A DNA stretch of 9,662 nt from Bacteroidetes bacterium 4572_114 (GCA_002254335.1 NIVA01000094.1:1-9662); one strand, 5' to 3'. Counted from the first letter of the stretch, positions 1 through 5,762 are shown. The notes: generated by a model not told the origin, from the letters alone. Translations and numbers: made by a program.

Positions 1-116
1 ACCCCATAATTTTCTCATTGCTTTTTGCATTTGTTTTTTGCATAGGTCTATATGTCTTATTGAGAATTTACAATAATGTTATTGTGAAGAAAACAAAAAC
101 GAAGAAAAATCAATAA
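1..116 (+). CDS. C-terminal end of a membrane protein (partial)
   Basis: An open frame enters from the left edge (codons in frame from base 3) and runs 37 codons to a TAA at 114-116. The translated tail has one very hydrophobic stretch of about 20 residues (IIFSLLFAFVFCIGLYVLL), followed by a short, strongly basic end rich in Lys (VKKTKTKKNQ). This is the usual look of a last transmembrane helix with a positively charged cytoplasmic tail. The other two forward frames stop early (TAA at 7-9 and at 74-76). Too little is visible to assign a family. The gene is followed at once by the attC-like inverted repeat, so it could be the gene of a cassette, but that is inference. Confidence 0.55.
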   Translation, partial: PIIFSLLFAFVFCIGLYVLLRIYNNVIVKKTKTKKNQ

Positions 117-126
117 AAACTGCTCA

Positions 127-253
127 TAACAGCAAATAATTGCCCATAGCAGCTTCACGGTCATATAGACAAATATGTAATTGCTTAAATATTTGAATAA
201 TCAAAAAAATATATTTCAAGTGAACGGCTACGGGCCATATTTGCAACACGTTA
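127..253 (+). repeat. attC-like long imperfect inverted repeat
   Basis: The left arm (127-155) and right arm (223-253) pair over TAAC/GTTA (127-130 with 250-253), GCAAATA/TATTTGC (132-138 with 238-244), GCCC/GGGC (142-145 with 232-235) and TAGC/GCTA (147-150 with 227-230). Further single pairs follow. One arm carries extra bases: one base against five next to the outer box, and one extra base before GCCC. Outer TAAC and GTTAG boxes, an asymmetric unpaired spacer, an extrahelical base, a variable AT-rich centre and a total length near 127 bases are all features of integron attC sites. The outer boxes do not fit the consensus RYYYAAC/GTTRRRY fully, and no integrase gene is in the window. Alternatives are a cassette remnant, a lineage-specific intergenic repeat, or a terminator-like structure for the upstream gene. 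Confidence 0.4.
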
Positions 254-272
254 GTAGCAATTAAAATACCGA

Positions 273-1154
273 ATGATCAAAAACATTTTATGCATATTTT
301 TAGGGCTTATATTCTTGTCAGGTTGCGATAAAGGGAATAACGATATTGACCCACCAACTTGTGAAGATAATAACTCGCTAAATGTAATCACCCAAAGAAA
401 CTTTGAAATGGGTTTTAGTACGTGGGGTTTTGGCCCTAATGAAACTGATAAGGAGGAAACCTATCAATTTATAGAATTGAATGCCGATATATACTCTGAA
501 CAAATTGATGATAAAATCCCCTGGGCTGCCTGGATGAACAATTCTACGTTACCAACCGAATTTACGGATGAAATCGACAACCGTGTTTCAGAAAGATTAA
601 ATAACCATAAACTTGTATTATCAGTAAGTCTTCTTAACACAGACCGAAGTGATTTACTTGAAGATTATGACGGGACCATTCCAAATTATGCTTCACTGAA
701 CGACACCAATATTGAAAATGCTTATTTCAAGCATTTGGATTTTCTAATCTTTAAATTCAATCCTGACTATTTGGTAATTGCAATGGAAGTAAATGAACTG
801 AAACTTCATTCTGGGGCCAAGTGGACAGAATATAAATTGTTGATGAATAACATCAGGGGTAAACTGAAAATCGCTTACCCAAATTTGCCGTTATCAGAAT
901 CAATTACTTTGCACAACTGGTTTAATCCTGAAGTTGCAAACCCAACTGACTTTATTTTTGAAATAAGCAATTACGTTAATCAAAATTATGAATTTATTAT
1001 TTGGTGGGCATATCGAGATTATGATAAACTTTGGGAGACTTTTCCCCCCGAATATAAAGATGTTGGAAAACTTTGGAGAGATACAGGATTACTTGATGAA
1101 AATGGAACGGAAAGACCTTCATTGACCACCTGGAAAGAAATACTGGAAAAATAA
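273..1154 (+). CDS. Lipoprotein with glycoside-hydrolase-like TIM-barrel domain
   Basis: This is a 293-residue protein with a lipoprotein signal peptide: a basic start, a hydrophobic core at about 4-16, then LSGC with the lipid-bearing Cys18. It is therefore probably anchored in the outer or inner membrane facing the periplasm. The mature part reads like a clan-A glycoside hydrolase barrel. Features are a WGFGP strand near 51-55, an acidic motif MEVNEL at 171-176 (Glu172 and Asn174-Glu175, candidate acid/base at the end of strand 4), a WF segment after PLSES at 206-217, a late IIWWAYRDYD strand at 242-251, and a closing WRDTGLLDENG...RPSLTTW section (268-287). That closing section resembles the ends of many plant-polysaccharide hydrolases. 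Family and substrate are not recognised, and the catalytic pair is inferred. The gene is AT-rich compared with metF, and it begins 20 bases after an attC-like structure, which suggests acquisition as a cassette. A copy of a structured repeat starts seven bases after its stop. Confidence 0.65.
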   Translation: MIKNILCIFLGLIFLSGCDKGNNDIDPPTCEDNNSLNVITQRNFEMGFSTWGFGPNETDKEETYQFIELNADIYSEQIDDKIPWAAWMNNSTLPTEFTDEIDNRVSERLNNHKLVLSVSLLNTDRSDLLEDYDGTIPNYASLNDTNIENAYFKHLDFLIFKFNPDYLVIAMEVNELKLHSGAKWTEYKLLMNNIRGKLKIAYPNLPLSESITLHNWFNPEVANPTDFIFEISNYVNQNYEFIIWWAYRDYDKLWETFPPEYKDVGKLWRDTGLLDENGTERPSLTTWKEILEK

Positions 1155-1160
1155 AAGTTG

Positions 1161-1374
1161 CTAAATTAATTTGATCCCGTACGTACGGGATGGTGATGTG
1201 CAAATCCAGACGGACGGACTATGTCCGTTTAAAAATGAAAGCCCTACGGGGAATTTGAAAAAACTGGCGTAGGTTTACACGGATACAACGGATTAAAAAT
1301 CCGTTCGACCAGCGAAAATCCGCACCTGAAAACATCGTTAACATGTTAGCATTAGTGACTTTTTAAGAGCCTAT
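1161..1374. repeat. Structured intergenic repeat, copy 1
   Basis: The first 83 bases (1161-1243) match 2689-2771 without gaps, with six differences by my reading. The last 46 bases (1329-1374) match 2814-2859 with two differences. Within the head lie an 18-base perfect palindrome, ATCCCGTACGTACGGGAT (1174-1191), and a hairpin ACGGAC-TAT-GTCCGT (1214-1228). The middle (1271-1327) is not shared with copy 2 and forms its own nested hairpin. No open frame of note is conserved between the copies, so a structured non-coding repeat or a MITE-like element is the best description. Its direction of action is unknown. Confidence 0.75.
1271..1327. repeat. Nested hairpin segment inside repeat copy 1
   Basis: The inner stem is AACGGATT (1287-1294), loop AAA, AATCCGTT (1298-1305), eight perfect pairs. 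It is enclosed by CGGAT (1280-1284) with ATCCG (1318-1322) and AGGT (1271-1274) with ACCT (1324-1327). The segment is absent from copy 2, where an unrelated shorter stretch stands. It therefore looks like an insertion or a replacement of a variable hairpin. The CACGGAT-AACGGATT wording resembles short intergenic repeats common in Bacteroidota. Confidence 0.55.
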
Positions 1375-1387
1375 CCACCGGGGTGGA
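1374..1387. other. Short GC-rich hairpin between the lipoprotein and DUF1232 genes
   Basis: TCCACC-GG-GGTGGA is a perfect six-pair stem. It lies downstream of both converging genes (the + lipoprotein and the - DUF1232 gene). No T-run of the intrinsic terminator kind follows on either strand, so a terminator role is only possible. Confidence 0.3.
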
Positions 1388-1435
1388 CATTACAAAACTT
1401 ATTAAACCCATCAACGGTGCCAACCCCCTCTCTCT

Positions 1436-1843
1436 TTACCCCACAAACCCCCGGTTTATCTTTTCCTCAATCTTTTTGGCTTCTGCCAGTTCGGTGTCCC
1501 CAAACCAATCCGAAAGTTTTTCCCTGGCTTTTTCCCTGATCCCTGGAGTGATATGATCGGTAACCTGGGAGAGCGCGAAAATCAGGACACCAATGTCATC
1601 GGTGTAGCCAATCATCAAGGCAATGTCGGGGATGAGATCGGTGGGGAGGATAAAGTAGGCCAGGGCTGCGGCAATCCCGGCTTTTGCGGTTAGGGGCACT
1701 TCTTTGCTTTGCATCATGTAATAGGCCAACAAGGCAGCATACACAACCTGGGCACCTGCTTTTTTGGAATAGTGCCGTAGCTTGCCCCAGAATTTTTTTT
1801 CGGAGAAATTCGTGTTGATATTTTGATTGTCAAATTGTGTCAT
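1436..1843 (-). CDS. DUF1232 (YkvA-like) small membrane protein
   Basis: The family signature is the stretch AYFILPTDLIPDIALMIGYTDDIGVL (given in two parts: AYFILPTDLIPD and IALMIGYTDDIGVL), the hallmark of DUF1232: a hydrophobic hairpin with a PxDLIPD turn and a following DD. A preceding hydrophobic helix (VVYAALLAYYMM) and a KAGIAAALAY segment complete the membrane region. The tail is charged and probably cytoplasmic. The biochemical role of the family is not established; members are small integral membrane proteins found in many bacteria. The open frame extends upstream to a TTG at 1858, but I prefer the ATG at 1843 (135 residues), because a -7-like box covers 1856-1864. The gene stands alone: the next gene upstream on the same strand ends 140 bases away. 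The intergenic DNA there contains CACAGATT-type repeats. Confidence 0.8.
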   Translation of the reverse strand: MTQFDNQNINTNFSEKKFWGKLRHYSKKAGAQVVYAALLAYYMMQSKEVPLTAKAGIAAALAYFILPTDLIPDIALMIGYTDDIGVLIFALSQVTDHITPGIREKAREKLSDWFGDTELAEAKKIEEKINRGFVG

Positions 1844-1855
1844 AAAGTGCTTCGG

Positions 1856-1864
1856 CAAAGATTA
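1856..1864 (-). promoter_or_regulatory. Candidate -7 box for the DUF1232 gene
   Basis: Read on the minus strand this is TAATCTTTG, a Bacteroidota -7 box with one extra base between TA and TTTG. It lies 13 bases before the preferred ATG. No clear -33 TTG was found, so support is weak. Confidence 0.25.
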
Positions 1865-1918
1865 TGCGTACCTCTAATAATCTCAAAATCACAGGTATTT
1901 TTTAGTTAATCGCTGAAA

Positions 1919-1972
1919 GACACTGATTCATTTTCATTCTTATCTGTGTTCATCTGCGCAAATCTGTGTCTC
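1919..1972 (-). repeat. CACAGATT-type intergenic repeat
   Basis: On the minus strand the text is a series of ACACAGAT / GCGCAGAT / ACACAGAT words at irregular spacing, ending in AATCAGTGTC. The same wording, in the opposite orientation, occurs at 8909-8964. Repeats of this kind are scattered between genes in many Bacteroidota. It fills most of the gap between the DUF1232 gene and the gene upstream of it. No function is known to me. Confidence 0.5.
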
Positions 1973-1982
1973 CTTTTTTTTA

Positions 1983-2522
1983 TCAACCGTAAAGTTTTTT
2001 AATGTTTCCCGGTCTCTTTTTAAGCTGTACCTTTTGTTCCATCCTATTCCTGTTCACCGTTATCATATGATATTCAAGATCGGTAAGTATTGCGTTGACC
2101 AGTGTAAGCCTCTTTTTTAATTGAGGTGATCTTTTTTGGGAAGCGGGCAAAAGCTCAACCTTATTTATATTTAATACATCTTCAATATTTTCGATGGAAG
2201 TGATTGTTTTCCTAAGTTCTTCATTCCCAAAATATCCCTGAAAAATGAGAAAAAAACTTTTCATTAAAGTATTCTGACCGGCAAGGGGATGGATGAGGAA
2301 GATGTTTCGATCCTGTCCTTTTTCACAATAATAAAACGAAAAGGTCTCGGGGTTTTCGGGAGATGAATGATAAACTTTTAAATCTTCCCCCCGCTGCAAA
2401 CTGGTGCCAAGATTTTTGTTGCAGCGAAAAGCAAAAGTGTAATCCGGCATTGCTACCGAGAGTTCGAATATGATAAAATCATCTAATTGTTTTGATTTTG
2501 GTACAAATTTTTTCTTTTTCAT
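1983..2522 (-). CDS. Probable divergent IPExxxVDY-family protein
   Basis: This is a 179-residue soluble, basic protein with no signal peptide or membrane span. Residues about 14-122 follow the layout I associate with the Bacteroidota-specific IPExxxVDY family. The layout is an N-terminal strand, then FAFRCNKNLGTSLQRGEDLKV (FAFRCNKNLG at 30-39, RGEDL at 44-48), a short loop, FSFYYCEKGQDRNIFLI, then a MKSFFLIFQGYF strand where the family has VDYFLLI, and an acidic helix plus a VLNINKVELLP end. The naming IPE..VDY motif itself is largely lost here (about 84-92). After about residue 130 there is a basic C-terminal extension ending LKKRPGNIKKLYG, which I do not recognise. The role of the family is unknown. 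The assignment rests on remembered layout and needs a profile search. The ATG start is clear, with five Lys/Met residues at the front, and no other ATG lies upstream in frame nearby. Confidence 0.5.
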   Translation of the reverse strand: MKKKKFVPKSKQLDDFIIFELSVAMPDYTFAFRCNKNLGTSLQRGEDLKVYHSSPENPETFSFYYCEKGQDRNIFLIHPLAGQNTLMKSFFLIFQGYFGNEELRKTITSIENIEDVLNINKVELLPASQKRSPQLKKRLTLVNAILTDLEYHMITVNRNRMEQKVQLKKRPGNIKKLYG

Positions 2523-2688
2523 CTGGGGTAAAGATATAGGTTTTGAATATAACGGTTTAATGGCTGATCTATTTGGTTGCTAAGAGTGCTTTGTAATAAA
2601 TGGGCCTAGCCTGGGGTGTTGAAAGTTTGATTTCACAAAAATCTACTCAGCTACTTATCAGGACATTATGGTTTTCATGAAAAAGGTA

Positions 2689-2859
2689 CTAAATTAATTT
2701 GATCCCGCACGTGCGGGATGGTGATGAGCAAATCCAGACGGACGGACTATGTCAGTTTGAAAATTAAAGCCACTTCGCGGGAAACTTATTTACTGCCAAA
2801 TAAATACAGCGCAAAAACATCGTTAACATGTTAGCATTAGTGACCTTTTAAGAGTCTAT
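2689..2859. repeat. Structured intergenic repeat, copy 2
   Basis: The head (2689-2771) and tail (2814-2859) match copy 1. The palindrome reads ATCCCGCACGTGCGGGAT (2702-2719). Its two differences from copy 1 (2708 and 2713) sit at paired positions, so self-complementarity is kept. The second hairpin is weakened here by a C-to-A change at 2754. The variable middle contains TTATTT (2786-2791) facing AAATAA (2798-2803), a small hairpin unrelated in sequence to the one in copy 1. Confidence 0.75.
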
Positions 2860-2955
2860 TTCATTCCATTTACAATATCTAATCTGGTTATCAAATTTTA
2901 AAAACTCAGTATGAGTTTAGGTATTGTAGTTATTATGATTACTGGAGGTCCTCAA

Positions 2956-2977
2956 CAATCCCGTACGTACGGGATTG
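2956..2977. repeat. Isolated 22-base perfect palindrome downstream of gldD
   Basis: The centre is the same ATCCCGTACGTACGGGAT as in repeat copy 1, extended by matching CA/TG flanks to 22 bases. With a two-base bulge, the flanks CTCA and TGAG extend the pairing further. The rest of the repeat is absent. It lies about 100 bases beyond the gldD stop. It could form a hairpin in the gldD transcript, but no T-run follows. Confidence 0.6.
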
Positions 2978-3075
2978 AGCTATCTGGAATTGATTTCGTT
3001 TGAAAAGTTGTCCTATTAGTAGCGAAACCCTCTTCAATTTGGAAACAGGGGCAAAAGTTTAACGGCAGGCACTAT

Positions 3076-3690
3076 CTAAATATCCTTCCACTCCAGTGTA
3101 CCTATCAGATGGTCGATGTCGTCGATAATGAAATCGATGACCGGTTGCAACGAGTCGTTGTTTGGGGCAGTATAAAAATAGAGTGCCCCCCGTAGAAAGT
3201 GATGGGTGCTATCGGTAACATAAAACTGAAATGGAGATGCAACATCCCTGCCTTCAATAAAATAAACAGTGCCGAAAACTTTGCTTTGGGGGTCGGTTAC
3301 AATAGATTCTTTTATGCCGGTTGCTTTTGGGATATGTTTGTAAACCATTGTCCTTGAGTCTTCAATCAGGTTGTTTAGGTTAGTTTGGCCAACAGTTTTA
3401 TAACTCAGGTGGATTTTGCCTTTATAACCAGGATATTCAATGTTGAGCCAAAATGGCCCACTCCGGGTGTATTCATCAAAAGTGATCTTTGAATATTCAG
3501 GGTACTCGAACTTGTAAGGGAAAATTGTGTCGAAGGTTTGATATTTGTGAGCGGGCAAGTTTATCCTGAAATAGCCCCGGGGTTTTGGGATGTAATGATC
3601 GTCGCCGCATGAAACCAATAACATTGATAGCGCGAAGAGAAATGTAAAGCCTGTTATTTTGAGGGGATATCCGGATATTGAAGATTTCAT
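3076..3690 (-). CDS. gldD: Gliding motility lipoprotein GldD
   Basis: This is a 204-residue lipoprotein. A hydrophobic segment (about 12-27) ends in LVSC with the lipidated Cys28. It is followed by an acidic GDDH and the family's characteristic PKPRGYFRINLP block (35-46). The remaining sequence alternates short beta strands with aromatic residues (PYKFEYPEYSKI, GPFWLNIEYPGYKGKIHLSY, FYVTDSTHHFLRGALYFY), as in other GldD proteins of about 190-200 residues. In Flavobacterium johnsoniae GldD is needed for gliding and is linked to T9SS function. It acts in the cell envelope, probably with GldE, whose gene lies just upstream on the same strand. The ATG at 3690 gives a complete signal peptide. The 168-base gap to gldE is longer than usual for this pair and is filled by an inverted repeat. 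Confidence 0.92.
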   Translation of the reverse strand: MKSSISGYPLKITGFTFLFALSMLLVSCGDDHYIPKPRGYFRINLPAHKYQTFDTIFPYKFEYPEYSKITFDEYTRSGPFWLNIEYPGYKGKIHLSYKTVGQTNLNNLIEDSRTMVYKHIPKATGIKESIVTDPQSKVFGTVYFIEGRDVASPFQFYVTDSTHHFLRGALYFYTAPNNDSLQPVIDFIIDDIDHLIGTLEWKDI

Positions 3691-3721
3691 GATTATTATG
3701 GAATTGTTTAGGTGCTATTAG

Positions 3722-3852
3722 AAATGTCATTTGCTTTGCGTCATTGAGGAAAATGTCATTTGCTTCGCGTTAATTTACAACTGCATCCATCAATTACCAA
3801 CAATGACAACAAATGACCTCAATGACAACAAATGACCCCCAATGACCTCAAT
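3722..3852. repeat. Inverted pair of GTCATTTG/GTCATTGAGG repeats between gldE and gldD
   Basis: The left part has two direct copies beginning AAATGTCATTTGCTT (3722-3750 and 3751-3775). The right part has copies of CAATGACAACAAATGACC (3801-3818 and 3820-3837) and a shortened CAATGACCTCAAT (3840-3852). The two parts are mirror images: GTCATTTG (3726-3733) pairs with CAAATGAC (3829-3836), and GTCATTGAGG (3740-3749) pairs with CCTCAATGAC (3817-3826). The structure ends seven bases from the gldE stop codon. A transcript running from gldE into gldD would carry a large hairpin here. The repeat type is familiar from Bacteroidota intergenic regions, but its function is unknown. Confidence 0.7.
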
Positions 3853-3858
3853 ACTTTC

Positions 3859-5190
3859 CTACAAAACAGTAACAAGTATTTCCTCAATACGGCGATTGTT
3901 GGCTTTTTTTACCTTAAACTCAAAATTGTTAATGATTGTGCTTTCATTGGCTTTGGGGATTTTACCTTCTACTTCTAAAATCAGGCCTGCCAGCGTTTCT
4001 GAATCCCCCTTCACATCTTCAAAAATTTTATCGTCAATGTCCATGATTTTACAAAAGTCGTTTAACAGTGTTTTTCCGTCAAACAAATATGTGTTGTCAT
4101 TAATTTTGGTATAGCTTACTTCATCTTCTTCGGTATCAAATTCATCGGTAATGTCGCCAACAATTTCCTCAATAATATCCTCAAGGGTCACAATGCCTGA
4201 TGTACCGCCATATTCGTCCACAACTATAGAAAGGTGGATTTTCTTCTTCTGAAAGTCCAGCAACAGGTCGTTGATCTTTTTATTTTCGGGGACAAAAAAC
4301 GCCGGCCTTAGCAATGCCTGCCATTCAAAACCATCTTTTTTATCAAGATGTGACAAAAGGTCTTTAACATAAAGTATCCCGGTAATGTTATCAAAGTTTT
4401 CTTTAAAAACGGGTATCCTTGAATAGCCACTTTCCAAAATAATTGAAAGGAGATCGCGGTAATTAATTGATAAATCAACAGAAACAACATCGACCCTCGG
4501 TTTCATAATTTCCTTAACATCAATGTCGCCGAATTTTACAATCCCCTTCAAAATTTTTCTCTCCTCCTCGGGGGCATCTTCATCAGAAGTTAATTTTATG
4601 GCTTCCGACAATTCACTCATCGATAGCTGTAACCCTTTTTTAGTAATCCTTTTATCGATAAGGTCGGAGCTTTTTACAAGTATTGAACTTAAGGGATAAA
4701 ACACCCCTGTCATCGACTGGATTGGCTTTGCCATGAACCTTGCAAATTTTTCGGGGTTAACGGTGGAGTATATTTTGGGCATGATCTCCCCCAGGATAAG
4801 CAATAATGAAGTTACCACGATTACCTGAAAAACAAATGCAAGCACGGGGTAAGTTGTTAGGTTAAACAAGCCGGCAATAATGTAGGTTGAGAGGATTACA
4901 ATGGCGACGTTTACAAAATTATTGGCAATAAGTATGGTTGCCAGGAGGCGTTTTGGCCTTTCTAATAATGTAATGATCAGGTCGCTGGTTTTATTTTTCT
5001 CTGATTTCAGCAACTTAAGTTGGGCCGGGGTTAGTGAAAAAAAGGCAATCTCCGATCCTGAAATCAACGCTGAACAAAGAAGTAGGCCAAGCATTACAAC
5101 AATCCCAATAATAATGGGAAATGTTAGAGGCTTTAAAATTGCTTCGGACAAGATGAACAGAACCTCCGCAAAAGGATCGATGTCTTCCAA
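3859..5190 (-). CDS. gldE: GldE, CNNM/CBS/CorC-type gliding membrane protein
   Basis: This is a 443-residue protein with the full architecture of the family. A DUF21/CNNM membrane domain has hydrophobic spans at about 23-50, 84-107 and 113-135, closed by the GEIMPK motif at 134-139. Two CBS domains follow at about 226-285 (starting MKPRVDVVSV) and 291-348, the second with VVDEYGGTSGIVTLEDIIEE. A CorC-type C-terminal domain occupies about 360-440. CNNM/CorC relatives are linked to magnesium or cobalt export, whereas GldE in flavobacteria supports gliding and can partly relieve gldD defects. The position between ssb and gldD makes GldE the best name. The start is TTG at 5190: no ATG lies upstream in frame before a stop at 5209-5211, and the first internal Met (33) would delete part of the first membrane span. 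Two -7-like boxes lie 48-63 bases upstream. Confidence 0.92.
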   Translation of the reverse strand: MEDIDPFAEVLFILSEAILKPLTFPIIIGIVVMLGLLLCSALISGSEIAFFSLTPAQLKLLKSEKNKTSDLIITLLERPKRLLATILIANNFVNVAIVILSTYIIAGLFNLTTYPVLAFVFQVIVVTSLLLILGEIMPKIYSTVNPEKFARFMAKPIQSMTGVFYPLSSILVKSSDLIDKRITKKGLQLSMSELSEAIKLTSDEDAPEEERKILKGIVKFGDIDVKEIMKPRVDVVSVDLSINYRDLLSIILESGYSRIPVFKENFDNITGILYVKDLLSHLDKKDGFEWQALLRPAFFVPENKKINDLLLDFQKKKIHLSIVVDEYGGTSGIVTLEDIIEEIVGDITDEFDTEEDEVSYTKINDNTYLFDGKTLLNDFCKIMDIDDKIFEDVKGDSETLAGLILEVEGKIPKANESTIINNFEFKVKKANNRRIEEILVTVL

Positions 5191-5237
5191 AATATTACAA
5201 CATTTAGTTCAATACAAATTACTTTAGTAAAAGGGCA

Positions 5238-5253
5238 CAAAGGTACAAAATTA
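5238..5253 (-). promoter_or_regulatory. Two adjoining -7 boxes upstream of gldE
   Basis: On the minus strand TAATTTTG (5253-5246) is followed directly by TACCTTTG (5245-5238). Both fit the Bacteroidota primary sigma -7 consensus TAnnTTTG, and they start immediately after the ssb stop codon. Transcription from either would give a leader of roughly 40-55 bases ahead of the gldE TTG. No convincing -33 TTG lies at the right distance. gldE may thus be transcribed both from ssb and on its own. Confidence 0.45.
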
Positions 5254-5676
5254 CTAAAAAGGCAGATCGTCAGCCGGGGCATTTTCTTTTGGTGCTTCCG
5301 GGTATTGTTCCGTGGTGGCAGGGGGCGGGGCTACTTGTGGTGGTGGTGGTTGCTCTCTTTTTGTGAGCTGGATGATTTTGTCGGCAAAAACTTCTGTAAT
5401 GTAGTGCTTCCTTCCTTCGTTGTCGTCCCATGTGCGGGTTTTTAATTTTCCCTCAATGTAAACCAGGTCCCCTTTGATTAGGTTTCTTTCGGCCAACCAT
5501 CTCCATGCCACAATATTGTGCCACTCGGTTTGTTCTATCCAGTTACCCTCCTTATTTTTGTAACTTTCGGTTGTAGCCAAAGAGTAAGATGCTTTTTTTA
5601 CACCATTTTCAAAAGTCATAATTTCCGGGTCTTTTCCCAGGTTTCCTATTAAAATTACTTTATTTAATCCGGCCAT
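5254..5676 (-). CDS. ssb: Single-stranded DNA-binding protein SSB
   Basis: This is a 140-residue protein with the typical SSB OB-fold. It runs from LNKVILIGNLGKDPE (4-18) through the strand region ASYSLATTESYKNKEG (29-44), the conserved aromatic section WIEQTEWHNIVAW (46-58) and DLVYIEGKLKTRTW (70-83) to YITEVFADKI (92-101). A short proline-rich linker (109-135) leads to the acidic tip DDLPF (136-140), which docks partner proteins. SSB forms tetramers that coat single-stranded DNA during replication, repair and recombination. Length and tip are complete. In flavobacteria the order mutY-ssb-gldE-gldD is known. Here gldE and gldD follow as expected, but mutY is missing upstream and a divergent histidine kinase takes its place. 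The start is ATG at 5676, 30 bases after a candidate -7 box. Confidence 0.97.
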   Translation of the reverse strand: MAGLNKVILIGNLGKDPEIMTFENGVKKASYSLATTESYKNKEGNWIEQTEWHNIVAWRWLAERNLIKGDLVYIEGKLKTRTWDDNEGRKHYITEVFADKIIQLTKREQPPPPQVAPPPATTEQYPEAPKENAPADDLPF

Positions 5677-5705
5677 AGTCTTATTTTTAAATTAAAAATT
5701 AAGTA

Positions 5706-5713
5706 CAAATTTA
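5706..5713 (-). promoter_or_regulatory. Candidate -7 box of the ssb promoter
   Basis: The minus-strand sequence TAAATTTG fits the Bacteroidota -7 consensus TAnnTTTG and lies 29 bases ahead of the ssb ATG in an AT-rich gap shared with the divergent kinase gene. No clear -33 TTG at about 19-21 bases upstream was found. Confidence 0.45.
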
Positions 5714-5754
5714 CAAAAAAACCATCAATTTATCATATTTCATCAATTCATTTG

Positions 5755-5762
5755 TAATTTTG
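5755..5762 (+). promoter_or_regulatory. Candidate -7 box for the TPR histidine kinase gene
   Basis: TAATTTTG fits TAnnTTTG and is followed by TTGCGC. It stands 38 bases before the ATG, implying a leader of about 30 bases. A -33 element is not evident. The box and the ssb box on the opposite strand are only about 40 bases apart, so the two genes share one divergent promoter region. Confidence 0.45.

Larger units (their letters stand above)
2523..3075. other. Long gene-free stretch carrying repeats
   Basis: These 553 bases between the IPExxxVDY-like gene and gldD hold no credible coding frame. From left to right they contain unremarkable AT-rich sequence (2523-2688), the second copy of the structured repeat (2689-2859), a short hairpin AAACTCA-GTA-TGAGTTT (2902-2918), and an isolated copy of the repeat's palindrome (2956-2977). 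About 100 bases of plain sequence then lead up to the gldD stop codon. Confidence 0.7.

Noticed and set aside
1329..1374. Second attC-like site downstream of the lipoprotein gene, suggested by GTTAACATGTTAGC
   Set aside because: The TAAC and GTTAG words are almost adjacent and form only a 10-base palindrome, with no long arms. The stretch is the conserved tail of the two-copy repeat.
1844..1858. Extended TTG start for the DUF1232 protein
   Set aside because: It adds only five residues, and the TTG overlaps a candidate -7 box; the ATG at 1843 is simpler.
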